The notes below the pieces were generated by a model. That model did no database searches and was not told the DNA's origin. It saw only the letters and a list, made by a program, of their open reading frames with translations. The translations under genes were made by a program, and so were the position numbers. From Marisa cornuarietis (lineage: Eukaryota; Mollusca; Gastropoda; Architaenioglossa; Ampullariidae), in contig SMMW01000521.1 of the NCBI GenBank assembly GCA_004794655.1, positions 2,940,501 to 3,004,500 of the forward strand: a DNA stretch of 64,000 nucleotides, given 5' to 3'. Shown in pieces: positions 1 through 11,934 of the stretch (within the stretch, counting starts at the first letter, position 1; each line of letters begins with the position of its first letter).

Positions 1-1180
1 TCACATGTGCACTTTACTGATGTGATATTTCTTTTATTAACATGGTTTGCAAAATGTTTTCGGACTCAATCATTCCATCTACTGCCACAGTGCCTCCTGA
101 TTATTCATCCAGTGCGCCGAAACTCTTCTTTTAACCGACAGTTACGTAATACACAGCGTCATAAAAATAGCCCGTATTCCATCGATACCGCGACTGAAAA
201 AAAAACACACCACTTCAGAATCAGTCCGAAAGAAGCGATCTCAATGCAACTCTTGTTTTTAATTTTAAGCGTTGCTCAGCAACCAGCTAGTCAGGGAATA
301 GGCACCACCTGCCCAGCATCACGTAGTACCTGATCCCGCAAAGGCTCAAAATGCAGTTGCTCTGTCACGAGGGACTGAGATCGCCAATTCTGCATTTGCT
401 GAGTCGTTTGTTTTCGGGAATTATTGAATTATTAGCAGCCTCTGGGTAGGAATAAGGGAACTGTGATGGAGGCTATGGAGCTCGGTGGTTTATTTTTTCC
501 CTCTTTGCTACGACTATGCACAACAAGCGAGGTTCGCTGCACTTATGCGTTGCCGTTCCTCACAAAGGTAAGTCAAACGACTCGGTCGTCTGCTGCAGCG
601 AGAAGACGCCGGGCGCATAGCAACTGCGTAGAAAGTGCTACGTGGTTATCGGGCTTGCGATCTGAGCATCCATCCATCCGTCCAGCGAGCGACCGCATTT
701 CACAAGCCACACGCGCGCGAACTCGTGCTTAGTGTCGAGCGAGGGCGCAACGATGCTATCGTGCCATCAGTACACAGCCTGCCAACTTTTTCACCATCTC
801 GTCAAACTCTTCCTCACTTCACAAAACTTAAAGAAGTTTGAAAAGTTATCTCACATCTGAGCGATAGTGGGCTGCTTCGCTCGCCAACGTTCTCTCGAAT
901 GCGTCTCTGAACCGAACGACAGCGGCAGCCTGAAAGTTGGTCAAAGGACGATAACTCTCGCGAAGCACCAGCTAGCGACAACTCGCTTGCTGACGTCATG
1001 TCATGTTAACCTGCTGTGCGATTAATGTATCCGTTGTAAGGTCTTTTGAATTGTCAAACCTTATTAAAGCCAACAAAGTGCAGGTATTTTTTATCGTTAC
1101 GTTTCCCTGTAAGAAATGTTTGGTGTGCGCCTAATGGTTGGGTAGGGGCTGAGTGGTAGGGGTCCGGTAAAGCGCAACTA
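1..1180. other. Gene-free left edge with CpG-rich block and a perfect CRE
   Basis: No convincing gene is seen. From about 460 to 1010 the DNA is clearly richer in C, G and CpG than the AT-rich flanks, as in an unmethylated promoter or enhancer. A perfect palindromic cAMP-response element, TGACGTCA, lies at 991-998. A + strand ORF starting at 463 meets a good donor-like GTAAGT at about 569, so a first coding exon is possible, but the peptide (MEAMELGGLFFPSLLRL...) resembles nothing I know. I infer a regulatory stretch at most. Confidence 0.3.
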
Positions 1181-1190
1181 TGTGGGGGGA

Positions 1191-1369
1191 TTGGTGTTTT
1201 TACGCCGAGCCAGCAACTAAGGCTATAGCACGGAAAGGCAGTCAACCCTGTAAACAGATGCCACATGCAGAGAATAAGCGGCGTGCCTGAGTCGAGAATT
1301 GAACCCAGGACAGGCAACCTTCACTGTATTGGTGACAAGTGCTAACCATTGCGCCACCTGGCCGCCCGA
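1191..1369 (-). mobile_element. tRNA-derived SINE, copy 1
   Basis: Read on the - strand, the copy starts with a tRNA-like head carrying an A-box-like TGGCGCAATGGTTAG and, about 50 bases on, a B-box-like GGTTCAATTCTCG, both RNA polymerase III promoter elements. A unique body follows, ending in AGCCTTAGTTGCTGGCTCGGCG and then AAAACACC. The same body recurs at 2046, 26016 and 26900, which defines the family. It is not a tRNA gene because the cloverleaf arms do not close. Confidence 0.8.
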
Positions 1370-2045
1370 CTTAAAAGCTGACAAAAAAAGTGAACACAAA
1401 AGTAGTCTGAAAGAAAGAGATAAACACTGCAGATATTTTTAACGATGTGTCCGCATGCACACACTAAAATGAACAAGGCAGTTGTTTCTTGACAATTCAC
1501 CCAAGTTAAACACCGATTCAACCTAGCACTCACACATGCATATCTGAAGTGTTTTTTTAACATTATTTACATTGATTTTTCACCAGTTAAGAAAAAATGA
1601 AATGCTTTCCCTTTTTTTCCTCTTCCTTACTCTACACAGACTTTATGTTGGGCTTCTATCATCTGAAAATGATAAAACAATGGACACTAAAATACTGATT
1701 ATTCATTTTAAGAAACCTTGGCCTTTCAGTTTATCATAATTCCCCACTTGAATAAAAAAACACACACAAAAAACAAAGACTTTATTTAGTGAAATGTATT
1801 TAACTCTGGCTGTTTAATGATTGGTATTGCACAGTAGACACTCATGAGTTAAAAAGAAATGAAAAGTAACTCTTGGGACAGATATTAACTCTGTGACCCT
1901 ATCTCGTATTTAGTAAAAATAACCACAGCTTTGGGTGGGGTAGAGGAAAATGAGAAACACTGAGAACACAAGTCTGACCCATGATAATGTGCGATACTAA
2001 GACCGATGTACTTTTATTTATCACTGAGTCCAGTCACAATGTTAC

Positions 2046-2234
2046 TTTTTTTTTTTTAATTGGTGTTTTACGCCGAGCCAGCAACTAAGGCTATATCACC
2101 GGAAGGCAGCCAGCCCTGTAAACAGATGCCACATGCAGAGAAAGAACAGCGTGCCTGAGACGAGAACTGAACCCAGGACAGCCAACCTTCACTGTATTGG
2201 TGACAGGCGCTAACTGTTGCGCCACCGGACCGCC
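2046..2234 (-). mobile_element. tRNA-derived SINE, copy 2, with target-site duplication
   Basis: This is the cleanest copy of the family: head with TGGCGCAACAGTTAGCG, B-box-like GGTTCAGTTCTCG, the shared body, and an oligo(A) tail (poly-T on the + strand from 2046). It is flanked by a 12-bp direct repeat with one mismatch, TCACAATGTTAC at 2034-2045 and TCACATTGTTAC at 2235-2246. That fits target-primed insertion in - strand orientation. Confidence 0.85.
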
Positions 2235-2340
2235 TCACATTGTTACATGAACCTGAGAGAAAATTGTGCATGCATGTATGAGAGTTTTATAAGTATTAAA
2301 ATGTGTTTTATCTACCTGCAACAGTTAAAATGATATAAAA

Positions 2341-2469
2341 TTATTGTTCAGGTACATACTCAACAATATTATTGCTCACTTCTAGAACAAGAGGGGAGGA
2401 TCCATAATCTGTTAACCAGGTCAAAGGTTTCAGCCATGAAGCTGCAAAACTTCCACTACCCACCAACAG
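2341..2469 (-). CDS. Possible terminal coding exon of an unidentified gene
   Basis: On the - strand a plausible acceptor (TTTCTAAACAG) is followed by 42 codons and TAA. The peptide begins LLVGSGSFAASWLKPLTWLT and ends VSNNIVEYVPEQ. Its composition looks coding and it lies downstream of the candidate - strand promoter near 6.3 kb, so the two could belong to one gene. No intermediate exons and no recognisable family were found, so the call is weak. Confidence 0.22.
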   Translation of the reverse strand: MLVGSGSFAASWLKPLTWLTDYGSSPLVLEVSNNIVEYVPEQ

Positions 2470-2486
2470 CTGTTTAGAAAATATCA

Positions 2487-5340
2487 GTACCTGATTTATT
2501 AGAGAAGTCCACAGAATAAAAGGGTTGCCTCTGCCTTCCACTCACATGCCCTAGAAATGGTGAATGACTTAACATAATACACCTGTTTCCAAACTGCCAC
2601 AAACCAACATCATGATGCTGGTAATAAGTTATTAAATAGTAAAGCTAAACGTGTTAGGAGAACTTTAACGATTATTTGGAATCATGAAATTATAAGGAAA
2701 TTCAGCAGATGCAACTAAATTTCTGACCAAATGTTTATCATGGTTACAATGCAGAGCTACAGTTTAACTAATTGTTTTCACAAGATTTTGTATTTGCTAC
2801 AAATTGTTACACACTTTCTCTTCCTACTGTGGTGTATTTTAGCTATGTAAATTAGCATTTAATATTTTTGTATGTGAATGTTAAATACTACACTGCAAAA
2901 AAGCTATCAGCTAATCAGCCAGTAATTTATCCTCTACCTTTTTTATAGGTTAGTCCACAAGTTTACAGATTTGTGTTTCAACATACAGCCGAAAAATCTG
3001 AAAATATTTATCAGCTGGAAAGTATGGGGTTAAGTACACTCCTCTTAGCATGTGTCGTGGTGTCCACAGACAGATACGGTGTCTACGTGCTGCACAAGGG
3101 GTAGACCCTTGCACTCTGTGTCCATGACATCAACTCCATATCTAACATTTCATGGGGTCATTTCATCTGCCATTTTCAGGGTAGGTTTTTTCCACTTGTT
3201 TGTTCCATCATTCGTTATAAAGACTACTTTAACTATTTATTTTGCAAAATTAGACTAAATGAAGCTCTACTTGAAAGTGACTCCATATCTGACTGAAAAA
3301 TTACCTGACCAAAGAAGGTTAATTTTCTTTTGGAATGTTAAATTGTTAACATACAGGAAGACAACATAGAAATAAAGTCAGGCATTTGCAAAGTTCACGT
3401 CTATGTTGTAGAGCTTCTGCTGAAAGAATATAACCTTTTGTTTACAGCATGCAGTATGGATACACACTTGTGGTAGCTGGATATTTATGCCTAAAAGCCT
3501 GCTGTTAGTATTTTTAAGCATTTCAGCTGACTCTTAGGTACTAGCATCCTATTAGTGGAACTGTGCAAGCACCTAGACCCTCTCACCTGAAACCAGAGGC
3601 ACACTGTCTCATATCTAAGTGGTTCAGCGAACTAATCCTGGTCGACCCAACAACTGAATGGGTCAGTGAAAAGGCAGCATTGGAGAGATGGGTGGCGCCA
3701 TTACATATAGATGTCCCTGACATAGGTGCAATCTCAACACCTGGCTCCCCAAAAACTAAAATATTAGGGGACAACCTTTAGCTTTTATCAATTTTTTAGT
3801 TATACCTGAAAATGAGGCACAAAAGCCCACGAAGCCAACCAAACCAAAGTTACCTACTTTCCACTGCCCCAAGGATCCCAAAAGTGGGTCTATACTACCA
3901 TTTTCAATATTCCTTACTATTGTTTCTCATATCCCTTTGCGAAGTGAAAAACTTAAAGACAAAAGTAAGAAATAACCTTATATTTGACCCTTTGCAGCAA
4001 CTGCCTCTGGGATATTCAAGTTTATCTACGGATTTGCAGCTGTCATATCCCTTGTCCTAGACCTTGCATCTTCGTCCAATGTGGATGTACCTTCTCTGTC
4101 CACTTTTCCTCTTATAAAATGCAAGGGGTTTTAGACCCCTAGTTAAAACTGATGAACATTTTCAGACCTCAAGTTAAAAATCTGGGCTTTTTCTAATGAT
4201 CCCAGATTATTGAGATTTTTAAGATATCACTTGCACAAAAAAGGGCAACCATTAATGTTTCATATTAATGATGAAAATGCCAAGAGCCTACTTTAATTAG
4301 TAGCGTGATAATATTTTATGATAAACCAACAACTTTTACATATTTGGTTTATATACAAAATGTAATGAGATTTTTGACTCTCTTTTACCATTTTAGACTC
4401 GCAATGCCAAATATTTTCAGATTCTATTTCTCAAATCTCCTATATGATCTGGGGCTCTCTTTTCCAACTTGTGGGTAATCGGAAACAATGGCTCTATCAC
4501 TGATAGTATCAGAGTATTTTGCTATGCAGGCAATTTTCTACAACTCGTCACAAAATTCCAAACTATTTTTGTCTACACTCTTAACAGGTAATAAGAATAA
4601 ACCTTATACAGTTTAGATTTGTTCCAATTTCCTGCAAAATGGTAGAAAAACTGGAATCTGACAATGCTATAACTGGGGTTTTTTTGCATAATTTAAAATG
4701 AACTACCACAACTGAGTTTTGTGATTACTGATTACCACATGACAATTCCATTATTTCCTACTCACCCCCCAAAAATGCTGATTTTGCATAAATCCTCTGA
4801 AAATGTAGATGCTCATAAAATAATCTAAAGATGCAAGCACTTTTAAAATAAAAAGCTAAAACATTTACAGTACCTGAAAATAACCTGTCAAAGCAAATCT
4901 TTTAAACTAATATTTGATTACCAAATAAAGAATGGTACATAAAATATGATATTAAAAGTTCCTGATCAAAAACATCAAAGTGTAGACATAAAAATAAGAA
5001 AAACAACTGATTTTTCTCCTCTTTTTTTTAATTATTCTTTTTCAATTACTGACACATGACAAAATAAAAAATGCTGCCTACTCATATAAATTAGGACAAA
5101 AAATTTTTCACACAATATAATTCGGTCCTACTTTTACTCCATTTTCTCCTTTTCCCCCAAACACATCAAATTAACAGTGCTAAATGGTTTCTAGAAACCA
5201 ATTATTCCCCCCCCCCCCATAATAAAACATGTATTACAGCATGATTGCTGCACATTTAAAAAAAATGAATGGCGGTACAGACTGTAACAAAAAATTTTGA
5301 TGACGCATCATATGCTCCCACTAAAAAATTTCTTTGTTCA
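2487..5340. other. AT-rich non-coding stretch
   Basis: About 2.9 kb without a supportable gene. There are many A/T runs and a poly-C run near 5207-5218. A less AT-rich island at about 3545-3780 is open on both strands, but its peptides resemble no family. It may be an old repeat. It could also be intronic if the promoter near 6.3 kb is real. Confidence 0.4.
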
Positions 5341-5354
5341 ACTGATCATATCCA

Positions 5355-5382
5355 AACCGGTTCAATGGTTGCCCGGGCAACC
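5355..5382. promoter_or_regulatory. Grainyhead motif next to an RFX X-box palindrome
   Basis: AACCGGTT at 5355-5362 is the exact palindromic consensus of Grainyhead-family factors. Four bases later, 5367-5382 reads GGTTGCCCGGGCAACC, a perfect 16-bp palindrome containing GTTGCC-CG-GGCAAC. That fits the RFX X-box (GTNRCC, short spacer, RGYAAC) in both half-sites. The pair sits in otherwise AT-rich DNA about 0.8 kb from the inferred first exon at 6.2 kb. The motif match is seen directly; binding is inferred. Confidence 0.5.
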
Positions 5383-6175
5383 AGATATTGTCATTTTTTC
5401 ACCTTCTTGCATCAGCAGAACTTAATGTCATCGAATATTTATATATATATTTTAATCTTCCACTCAAAAGAAAGTAACTAGGCCTACATCAAATTTGACA
5501 ACATGAATAAGAATTGTATAGCATATTTTTTAAAGATGTGATTTGTAAATATGACTTGGAGTCTTAACTGTAAGGTCCACATAGCCACGAAAAAAAAAAC
5601 CTAGATGTAAAGAAATGTGTTAATTAACGTTATATGTGTGAACAACAAACGTTCTAATGAAGTGAGAGCTGAGTACACATACACTATTACTATTTCGTAC
5701 TGCTGAAGCAGAAAGCTGATACACTCCTTAGAGAATGACGTTATTTAAGACAAATACTTTATGATTTTTAATTCCTTATTGATGTACACCCAGTGCTTTC
5801 CCCGCTTTTTGCAATCATGATCGTCAAGAAGCCTCATGAATAATTCATCGCCTTATATAGGCCAAGTATATTTTAAGCGTTTCTTTGTCGTCAGCAACTG
5901 CGACGCTTCGGAACCTTCGATTCACCGGTCAAATCGGGAAAAACGATCCACCAAGCTACGAACAAATCCACTAACTCACTCATAAACATAACTCAAAGTC
6001 CTTTAACCTGCTAATTTGAAATCAAACGTATCAAAAGTCATGCCGACCTGGTCTCTCTCTCTCCCCAACACACCGACCTTGAGAACCAAGTGTGGCGTCG
6101 CAGGGGATTTTAGAAAGCGGCAAGAACAATATAAACGCCCCGAAAAGCATGTCGATCTGATTCAAAAATACTCAC

Positions 6176-6380
6176 CACAGTATTGATGAAAACAGTCCAA
6201 TTATCGTCTTCCTTGAAATGACCACTTCACAGTCTAATCCGGTTATTTCAGGTTCTTTTTTATCCCGCTCACACCACCTCCTCTCCTAAGCGCCTTCGCC
6301 CAGGAACAGCTGATTTCGGCAAAGGCCCGGATGTAGAAAAGGGAGGGGAAGGCATTCTCAACTACGATTGGCTGGATGTG
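6176..6380 (-). promoter_or_regulatory. Candidate promoter and non-coding first exon, - strand
   Basis: Read on the - strand, a CCAAT box (GCCAATCG, 6372-6365) and an ETS-like site (ACATCCGG, 6334-6327) precede a stretch that ends in a strong splice donor, CTGTG|GTGAGT, at 6176. The block is richer in CpG than its surroundings. This layout fits a promoter with an untranslated first exon for a gene running left. Its coding exons are not identified, apart from the weak candidate at 2341-2469. The transcription start is not fixed by the sequence. Confidence 0.4.
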
Positions 6381-6539
6381 GCATGATGTCATGCAACATG
6401 GTTAACGTATTAACCTAGAAACAAATATCTGGTGCATTCTTTGTCTTTCGGAACAATAAAGCAAGATGCCCTTGTCAGAGCTCGGTTATGTGTCGTTTGA
6501 ACTGAGAAATGCAAGGAACCTTTACCCTACAGGCTAGTG

Positions 6540-7468
6540 CACTAAAAGTGCATCGTCAACTCAATAAGTGGTTTTTGCTGCATGTCAATCGTCTTTGTCG
6601 ATGTGCATTAATTTAGTTCGCGTGCTATAGTCCACTCTACACGTCGCATACTTGATGCATGACTTGATGCTACACCTCAATTCCAAGCTACAGGAAAGAG
6701 TTTGAATCAAACTTTCTGTTTGGAAATACAGGAGTGCGATTTAAAGAGATGCCCCACTAATTCTTGTTAGGTATGGTGGGTATAATATTAGTATATTAAG
6801 GATTGGGAACATATTTTTAAGCGTATAAACGCGTATATATACCTAGCATAAGTTTCTCAGGGGTAGGAAGAGCTTATCCGTCATTATGCATTATAAAGAT
6901 GCGATTTATAAATTTAACAACTACAGATAAAGGATTCTCAATAGATCTTTTAAATGTATTAATAAACGTATATAAATATGTGTAAAAATATCAGTACATT
7001 GCCACTCATTAAAGTCTTCATTATCATTTTGCAAAACGACAGTGACGACGACATTTACGAAGCGCTACAGGCACCAGCTTGTGGCTCTAAGAAGGAAGAA
7101 TGAAAAAAAAAAAAAAAAAGGAAAGAAAATGCGGACAAATCAATCAAGGGAGGAAAATGTGGGTCACATTTTGTCAGCTCCAGGTTTTAACCATACGTCA
7201 CTTCACATCGATCCCTCAGACTATACCTACCCTCTGCGGAACAGCTGCAAAGATTTTTACACGGTAACTTCTTTGTGTGATTTAGAGTTTGTGGATTTCA
7301 TTATTATTTATTTTTACATTTTTGTTTTGGTTATTTATAAGCCGCTGATACATCGATTTTAGCCTCAGCAAGCCGCGTGCATATTTTAGTATATGTCATC
7401 AGAATTACATCTACAAAATCACCATTTAATTTTTTTTTAAGTTGGACGATTTTTCTCTCACCCACCCA

Positions 7469-7505
<37 letters not shown>

Positions 7506-8500
7506 TCTCTCTCACACACACACGTTATAGAGGCAGACAGAAATGTGAAATGTCTCTGAGTTTTATCCTATTTAGTTGTCGGTTATCTTAAGGAGTAAAC
7601 CCAGTCATTGACCTGGTTGGAACAGTCTCCTCACACATAGATACCTCTGTTTGGTGTTATCTTCTGCGAACATTAATTTCATTGCCTAAAACGGCATAAA
7701 CGGTTCACTAACGTTTTGACAGTTCTACAACAATATAGCGGTGCATCTTTCCTACTCTGCCCTCCCCTCCCCCAAACTTCAGCAGAGAAAAAATCAAAGA
7801 CTGACTCAGTTTAAAAAACAAAACAAAAAAAGTGAATACGCGGAATGTACGACCTCTTCACATGGGCCCTCAAACGACGAGAGCTGAGACACCCCGGTTA
7901 GAGCACTGATAGGTTTATTCCAAACTCCGTGATGCTGTTCTTGTAACGGACACGCCGACGGAGAATGGTGACCTCTGCACCGCAAATTAATAGGTTATGA
8001 CCGTTATGTGCTGATGCCCGCTGAGTCAGCATTCTCAAATACCGCGACACCTTTGTGTCCGTCTGACCTCAGTCCAGTCCAGAAGGCCACGACTACCTTT
8101 TGTTGGCTTGGATTAGGACCAAAAAAAAAAAAAAAAAAAAAGTGGGGGGATGGGCTCTATCGCAATGAATTATTATGCCTTTGTCAGCGAATAGTTTAGA
8201 AACGGATGGTTCGGAAAAATAGTGGCATGACACCCCCACTCCCCTTTCCACGAACCTGTCTTAATAATAATATAAAAAAAACAAGTACTTTTCATATTTT
8301 AAAAAAAAGTCAGTCCTAGTTACGTCGAAAAGACGAAACATCATAGACAATGGAAAGCGTGTTTTTTTGTTCACGCTTGAATATAAATGTATATTTTTTT
8401 CTACCCCTGACATTCTAGATAGACGTCTTCGAATGAGCATACAGGTTTCTATCACCGGGTACATTTCCGCTGCAACAATGGTGAGATATTAAGATAACTC
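6540..8500. other. Non-coding stretch with simple repeats
   Basis: No supportable gene. Contents include an A-run near 7099-7118, a (CT)n then (CA)n tract at about 7473-7523, and a long A-run at about 8120-8141. The ORFs here are short, low in complexity and without domain resemblance. Confidence 0.45.
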
Positions 8501-8509
8501 AAGCTTCAT

Positions 8510-8745
8510 CAGTAGAGCAGCGCAACCGCTCAGAATGTCTCCCCTACCTCCACACTCCATGAACGGAGAGAGCAACAGTCATCAATAGTCTTGTCATCTC
8601 ACGAAAGCCAGCCATCAGACTCGAACCGCTTCGCACTCAGAAGGGGAGATTCCATGACGTCCTCGTGTTGCGGTCCTGTAAGTGTTACCTGATGTCTCGG
8701 CAGACCTACCTGTAGAAATGACCCTAAAATGGTGATCTTGCTTAC
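8510..8745 (-). repeat. Interspersed repeat, copy A (pair with 11345-11650)
   Basis: Shared blocks with 11345-11650 include CCGCTCAGAATG followed by a CCCC-rich segment at one end, and ATGATGTCTCG(C/G)CAGAC with TAGAA at the other. On the - strand a B-box-like GGTTCGAGTC occurs near 8630, which suggests a pol III-transcribed SINE, but no convincing A box remains. The two copies are strongly diverged, so this is an old family. Confidence 0.55.
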
Positions 8746-8759
8746 TATTGCCATCTCGT

Positions 8760-10450
8760 GACTTATCAGTTTCGTACAGTAGAGTTTAAAGAAGGTTTAA
8801 AATATAACTATTTTATAGATATTAGTTTTACGAGTTAAATTTCAAAAATAGTTTGAGTTCCTGTAGTGAATTTTATTTGTATTTTATATTTTGATATTAC
8901 TGTATATTAAAATTTTGAATCCTTTTATAATTTTGACTTTCTTATAATTTCCTTGACCAACCAATACAAAACAAAGATTGCCTCCCTTGAATTTATTTGC
9001 CAAGTGATACTTTCATGGGAACTTGATGGTCGCCACTTATTCCAGAAATACCGATCATACTTGCAGACGCTATACTGTTCGCACCGTTGTTCATACTACC
9101 CCCCCCACCACCACCACCCTTAAATTTCCTCAACATACATATGCACGTTCAGACACACTATTTCTCTTTCTCGCTTGCTCTCACTCCCCTTTTTCACATG
9201 CACAAACACTGCCCACATTGACTAGACATTACCCACACATTTCAGAGTCGCCATCAGACACGTGTGCTAGGCACACATTGTCAATGATCGACCCGTGACA
9301 GTAATGAATGGCAGAAATGGAGTTAGCTCCCTTGTTTGTTTTGTACAGCAGGGTTAGTGGCCCTTGGGGGGTACGTTTTTGCTATGGTTCAAAGGCGTGA
9401 CGTAAAAGATGAGTATGACGTGGGGTGTCGTCTGCAAGAGCGCAGAAGTTTCTGGAGAGAGAGAAAAAAGATGGTTTGAGTGGAACGTACCAGTGTATCT
9501 GTGTGTGATTATTCGAGAAAAGTAAAGGAGGTCGGCATTTGTAGTATTGTTTGGAGTATATAGGCTTAGTGTTTCGCCAGTTGTTAATTGTGTTTCTACT
9601 GGTTTATTCAGAAAATTGGAGTATTTCTGTGTGTGTGAAAAGATTCGTCAGTTTCTGTGTTTCTGCCAGTGGATTCTATATTGGAAGTAATTGCTGTGCT
9701 TTTGGAGATTCATAGTGGTGTGTATTTCTATATAGTTTCAAGGAGAATTACAGGCAAGTGTACATCTGTGGGTGCGTGAGTTGTGATCAGACGTTGACAG
9801 TGTGAAGTGGTCAGGTACGTTGTGAGAAACTGTTGAACATTGGAAGAAAATTAAGCTGATATAGAGAAGAGACGGTGAGCGACGTTTGAGTGGAAGGTTG
9901 AAAGAAGACATTTACGTTGTTGAAAGGATATTTAGAATATTAGTAGGGTTTAAGTAATCATTAATTTAGCTGCGATATGTGTTGATGTAACTTTTATTTG
10001 AAATTCGTTGAGTGTGGGAAAATATTTTGATTTTTTTTTAATTATAGAGATATAGGAACCCACGTGCAGGTCTTTGTACTTTGTTGTGTGAAAGGACACG
10101 TGAAGAACGCTGTGAGGTCAGTGTGTGTTGTATGTGACCTGTCCACACGTCCGTCCCGTGCGTTCTTGACACACATGGATGCCTGCTCACCCCGTTTGCT
10201 CTGTCCATGACACTCACATACTGCAAGGGACACATTCAACTATTATTGTTCGTGACATATTTGCTAAATACAATTACTTGGTGTCGGCACGAACAGAAGG
10301 GAAGCAGACTATAACCTCTGTCGTGTTTTAAATAAAGTATAAAAATTCTTGAAGTTTAAAAATTATACATAAACGAGTGAGTTACTACTGAACTTGGAGA
10401 ATTTATAAAAAAAATTATCTATGCATGACTGTTGTCTGATTGCTTTCGAT
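8760..10450. other. T/G-rich non-coding stretch, CRE-like sites
   Basis: No gene is supported. From about 9400 to 10030 the + strand is strongly G/T-rich with almost no C, looking like an untranslated leader or an LTR-like leader. Two CRE-like sites, TGACGTAA and TGACGTGG, lie at about 9400-9422. A sequence near 10279, TTGGTGTCGGCACGAAC, is reminiscent of a retroelement primer-binding site, but no matching LTR or gag/pol follows. I draw no conclusion. Confidence 0.3.
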
Positions 10451-10454
10451 TGCA

Positions 10455-10879
10455 CAGTCCTGCATGTTTAAAACTGCTCCTGACTATTTGCAAGAGATAG
10501 TTCCCCCCTACCAGGCGTCACGTAGCCTGCGTTCTGGCTCCCAGTCACGCTTCTGTCTCCCTGCAGTGGAAGACACAAAACTAGAAGCGCACTGGAGCCA
10601 GGCCCTTCAAAAACGCGGCGCCTAAGCTGTGGAATGCTCTGCCATCGTCACTGTCCCCCATCACCTCACCAACCACGTTTCGAAAAGGACTGAAGACCCA
10701 TATCTGTTTATTTAAGACAGACTTAAACTTACACAACCAAGCAACACTTAATTCTGTCTTTATTTTTTACTTTCCTGGTGTTTTATCTAAGTATTTACTT
10801 TATTTTTTCTTATTTTTTATTTTGTTTCTGCTGCGCAATGAGCATTCTTCTGAATGGATATTTGCGCATTACAAATGGA

Positions 10880-10929
<50 letters not shown>

Positions 10930-10930
10930 A
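10455..10930 (+). pseudogene. 3' end of a CR1/L2-type LINE with (CAT)n tail
   Basis: The frame from about 10470 reads PDYLQEIVPPYQASRSLRSG and, after a one-base shift near 10600, AAPKLWNALPSS and then TFRKGLKTHICLF. This is the conserved C-terminal end of CR1/L2-clade reverse transcriptase ORFs. After a stop comes a T-rich 3' region, the terminal motif TTTGCGCATTACAAATG and a (CAT)n tail at about 10880-10928, as expected for these LINEs. It is 5'-truncated and frameshifted. The poly-His reading of the tail is an artefact. Confidence 0.8.
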
Positions 10931-11344
10931 TTTTCAAGAAACCCAGCAGTCGTGGCTGATCGAATGATTTAAATTTAAAGGAGGTTAAGTGGGAAGAAGG
11001 GAACAGAGCAAAAGAGAAGCTGGCCTTTTCGATTTTGATTATTGCTTCCGAAGCTCTTCGTGCTGGTAATCATCATTGTAGATTTTGGTTCTGAATTAAG
11101 TCACTTCGCCTGGCCCCAGTTCTGGGTGGGGGGAGGCTAAGGAGTCGGGTAATCAGCGATCTCTGGGGTAATCTAGAACAATGCCGATAGCTTCAAATTT
11201 TAACAAGAACATATTACTGGTCATTTTGCTTGTTCCGTAGCTTTGATTCTCGCTAAGCATGAACTCATCTGAGTCGAATTGCAGTCAATTTAAGTACGAG
11301 GTTCGCCCATGAGTATCAGCCTAGCTCCGACCAAATTACAAAAG

Positions 11345-11650
11345 TTTTATTAATGAAGAACTATAGCCGCTCAGAATGACTTCCCCTGCCCCACTCTCTA
11401 GGAAAGGGGAAAGGTAGAGAAAAACGGTCACTAAGTATTGTTGTCTCATTAGAAGCGTCGATTAAATCCAGCGTCGACCATCGACCACATACGTCTGTGC
11501 CATTGACCTTCATGTAGGTCCGTGATTAAATCCGCTCAAAAGGTGGAGAGGGTGGGGAACTGCCTCATGTCCTACTTGACTATACGGTTATGTCAATATT
11601 ACATGATGTCTCGCCAGACTACCCCGTAGAACTGATTCTCAATAATATTT
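11345..11650 (-). repeat. Interspersed repeat, copy B (pair with 8510-8745)
   Basis: This is the homologue of the repeat at 8510. It shares the CCGCTCAGAATGAC/CCCC-rich end and the ACATGATGTCTCGCCAGAC/GTAGAA end with similar spacing, and it is longer by about 70 bases in the middle. Where copy A has GGTTCGAGTC, this copy has GGATTTAATCGA, a decayed B box. Confidence 0.5.
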
Positions 11651-11934
11651 CTTCTGGATGTTCGATATGCAAACTTTTTTTTTTCGACAAATATATATCT
11701 ACATTGTCGAAATGAGGAGCACTTATGAAATGGTGAGGACAACGTTGCGTTTTTTTAATTATTTATTTTTAAGCGCTCGTGATATCATTCTTCCGAAGGT
11801 TTTCTCCTTCTAGACTAGAGTTTGAGGTTGTCTCCCTTTAATCAGTGTTGATGCCGTGTATTCCTTGTTCACTCAGTTGCGTTGTGTGGTGAGCAAAAGA
11901 TTGATTTATTGCCTGATGATTGATTGACTTAAGT

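Noticed and set aside
463..569. First coding exon beginning MEAMELGG
   Set aside because: Only an ATG and a GTAAGT donor support it; the peptide is unlike any family and no following exon was found.
1191..2234. tRNA genes at the A/B-box sequences
   Set aside because: The cloverleaf does not close and the sequence recurs with a common body, so they are SINE heads.
9300..10310. Solo LTR ending before a primer-binding-like TTGGTGTCGG
   Set aside because: No matching second LTR, no convincing TG...CA ends, no target duplication and no gag/pol were seen.
10778..10972. Poly-histidine protein
   Set aside because: It is the reading of the (CAT)n tail of a LINE 3' end, following a T-rich 3' UTR.
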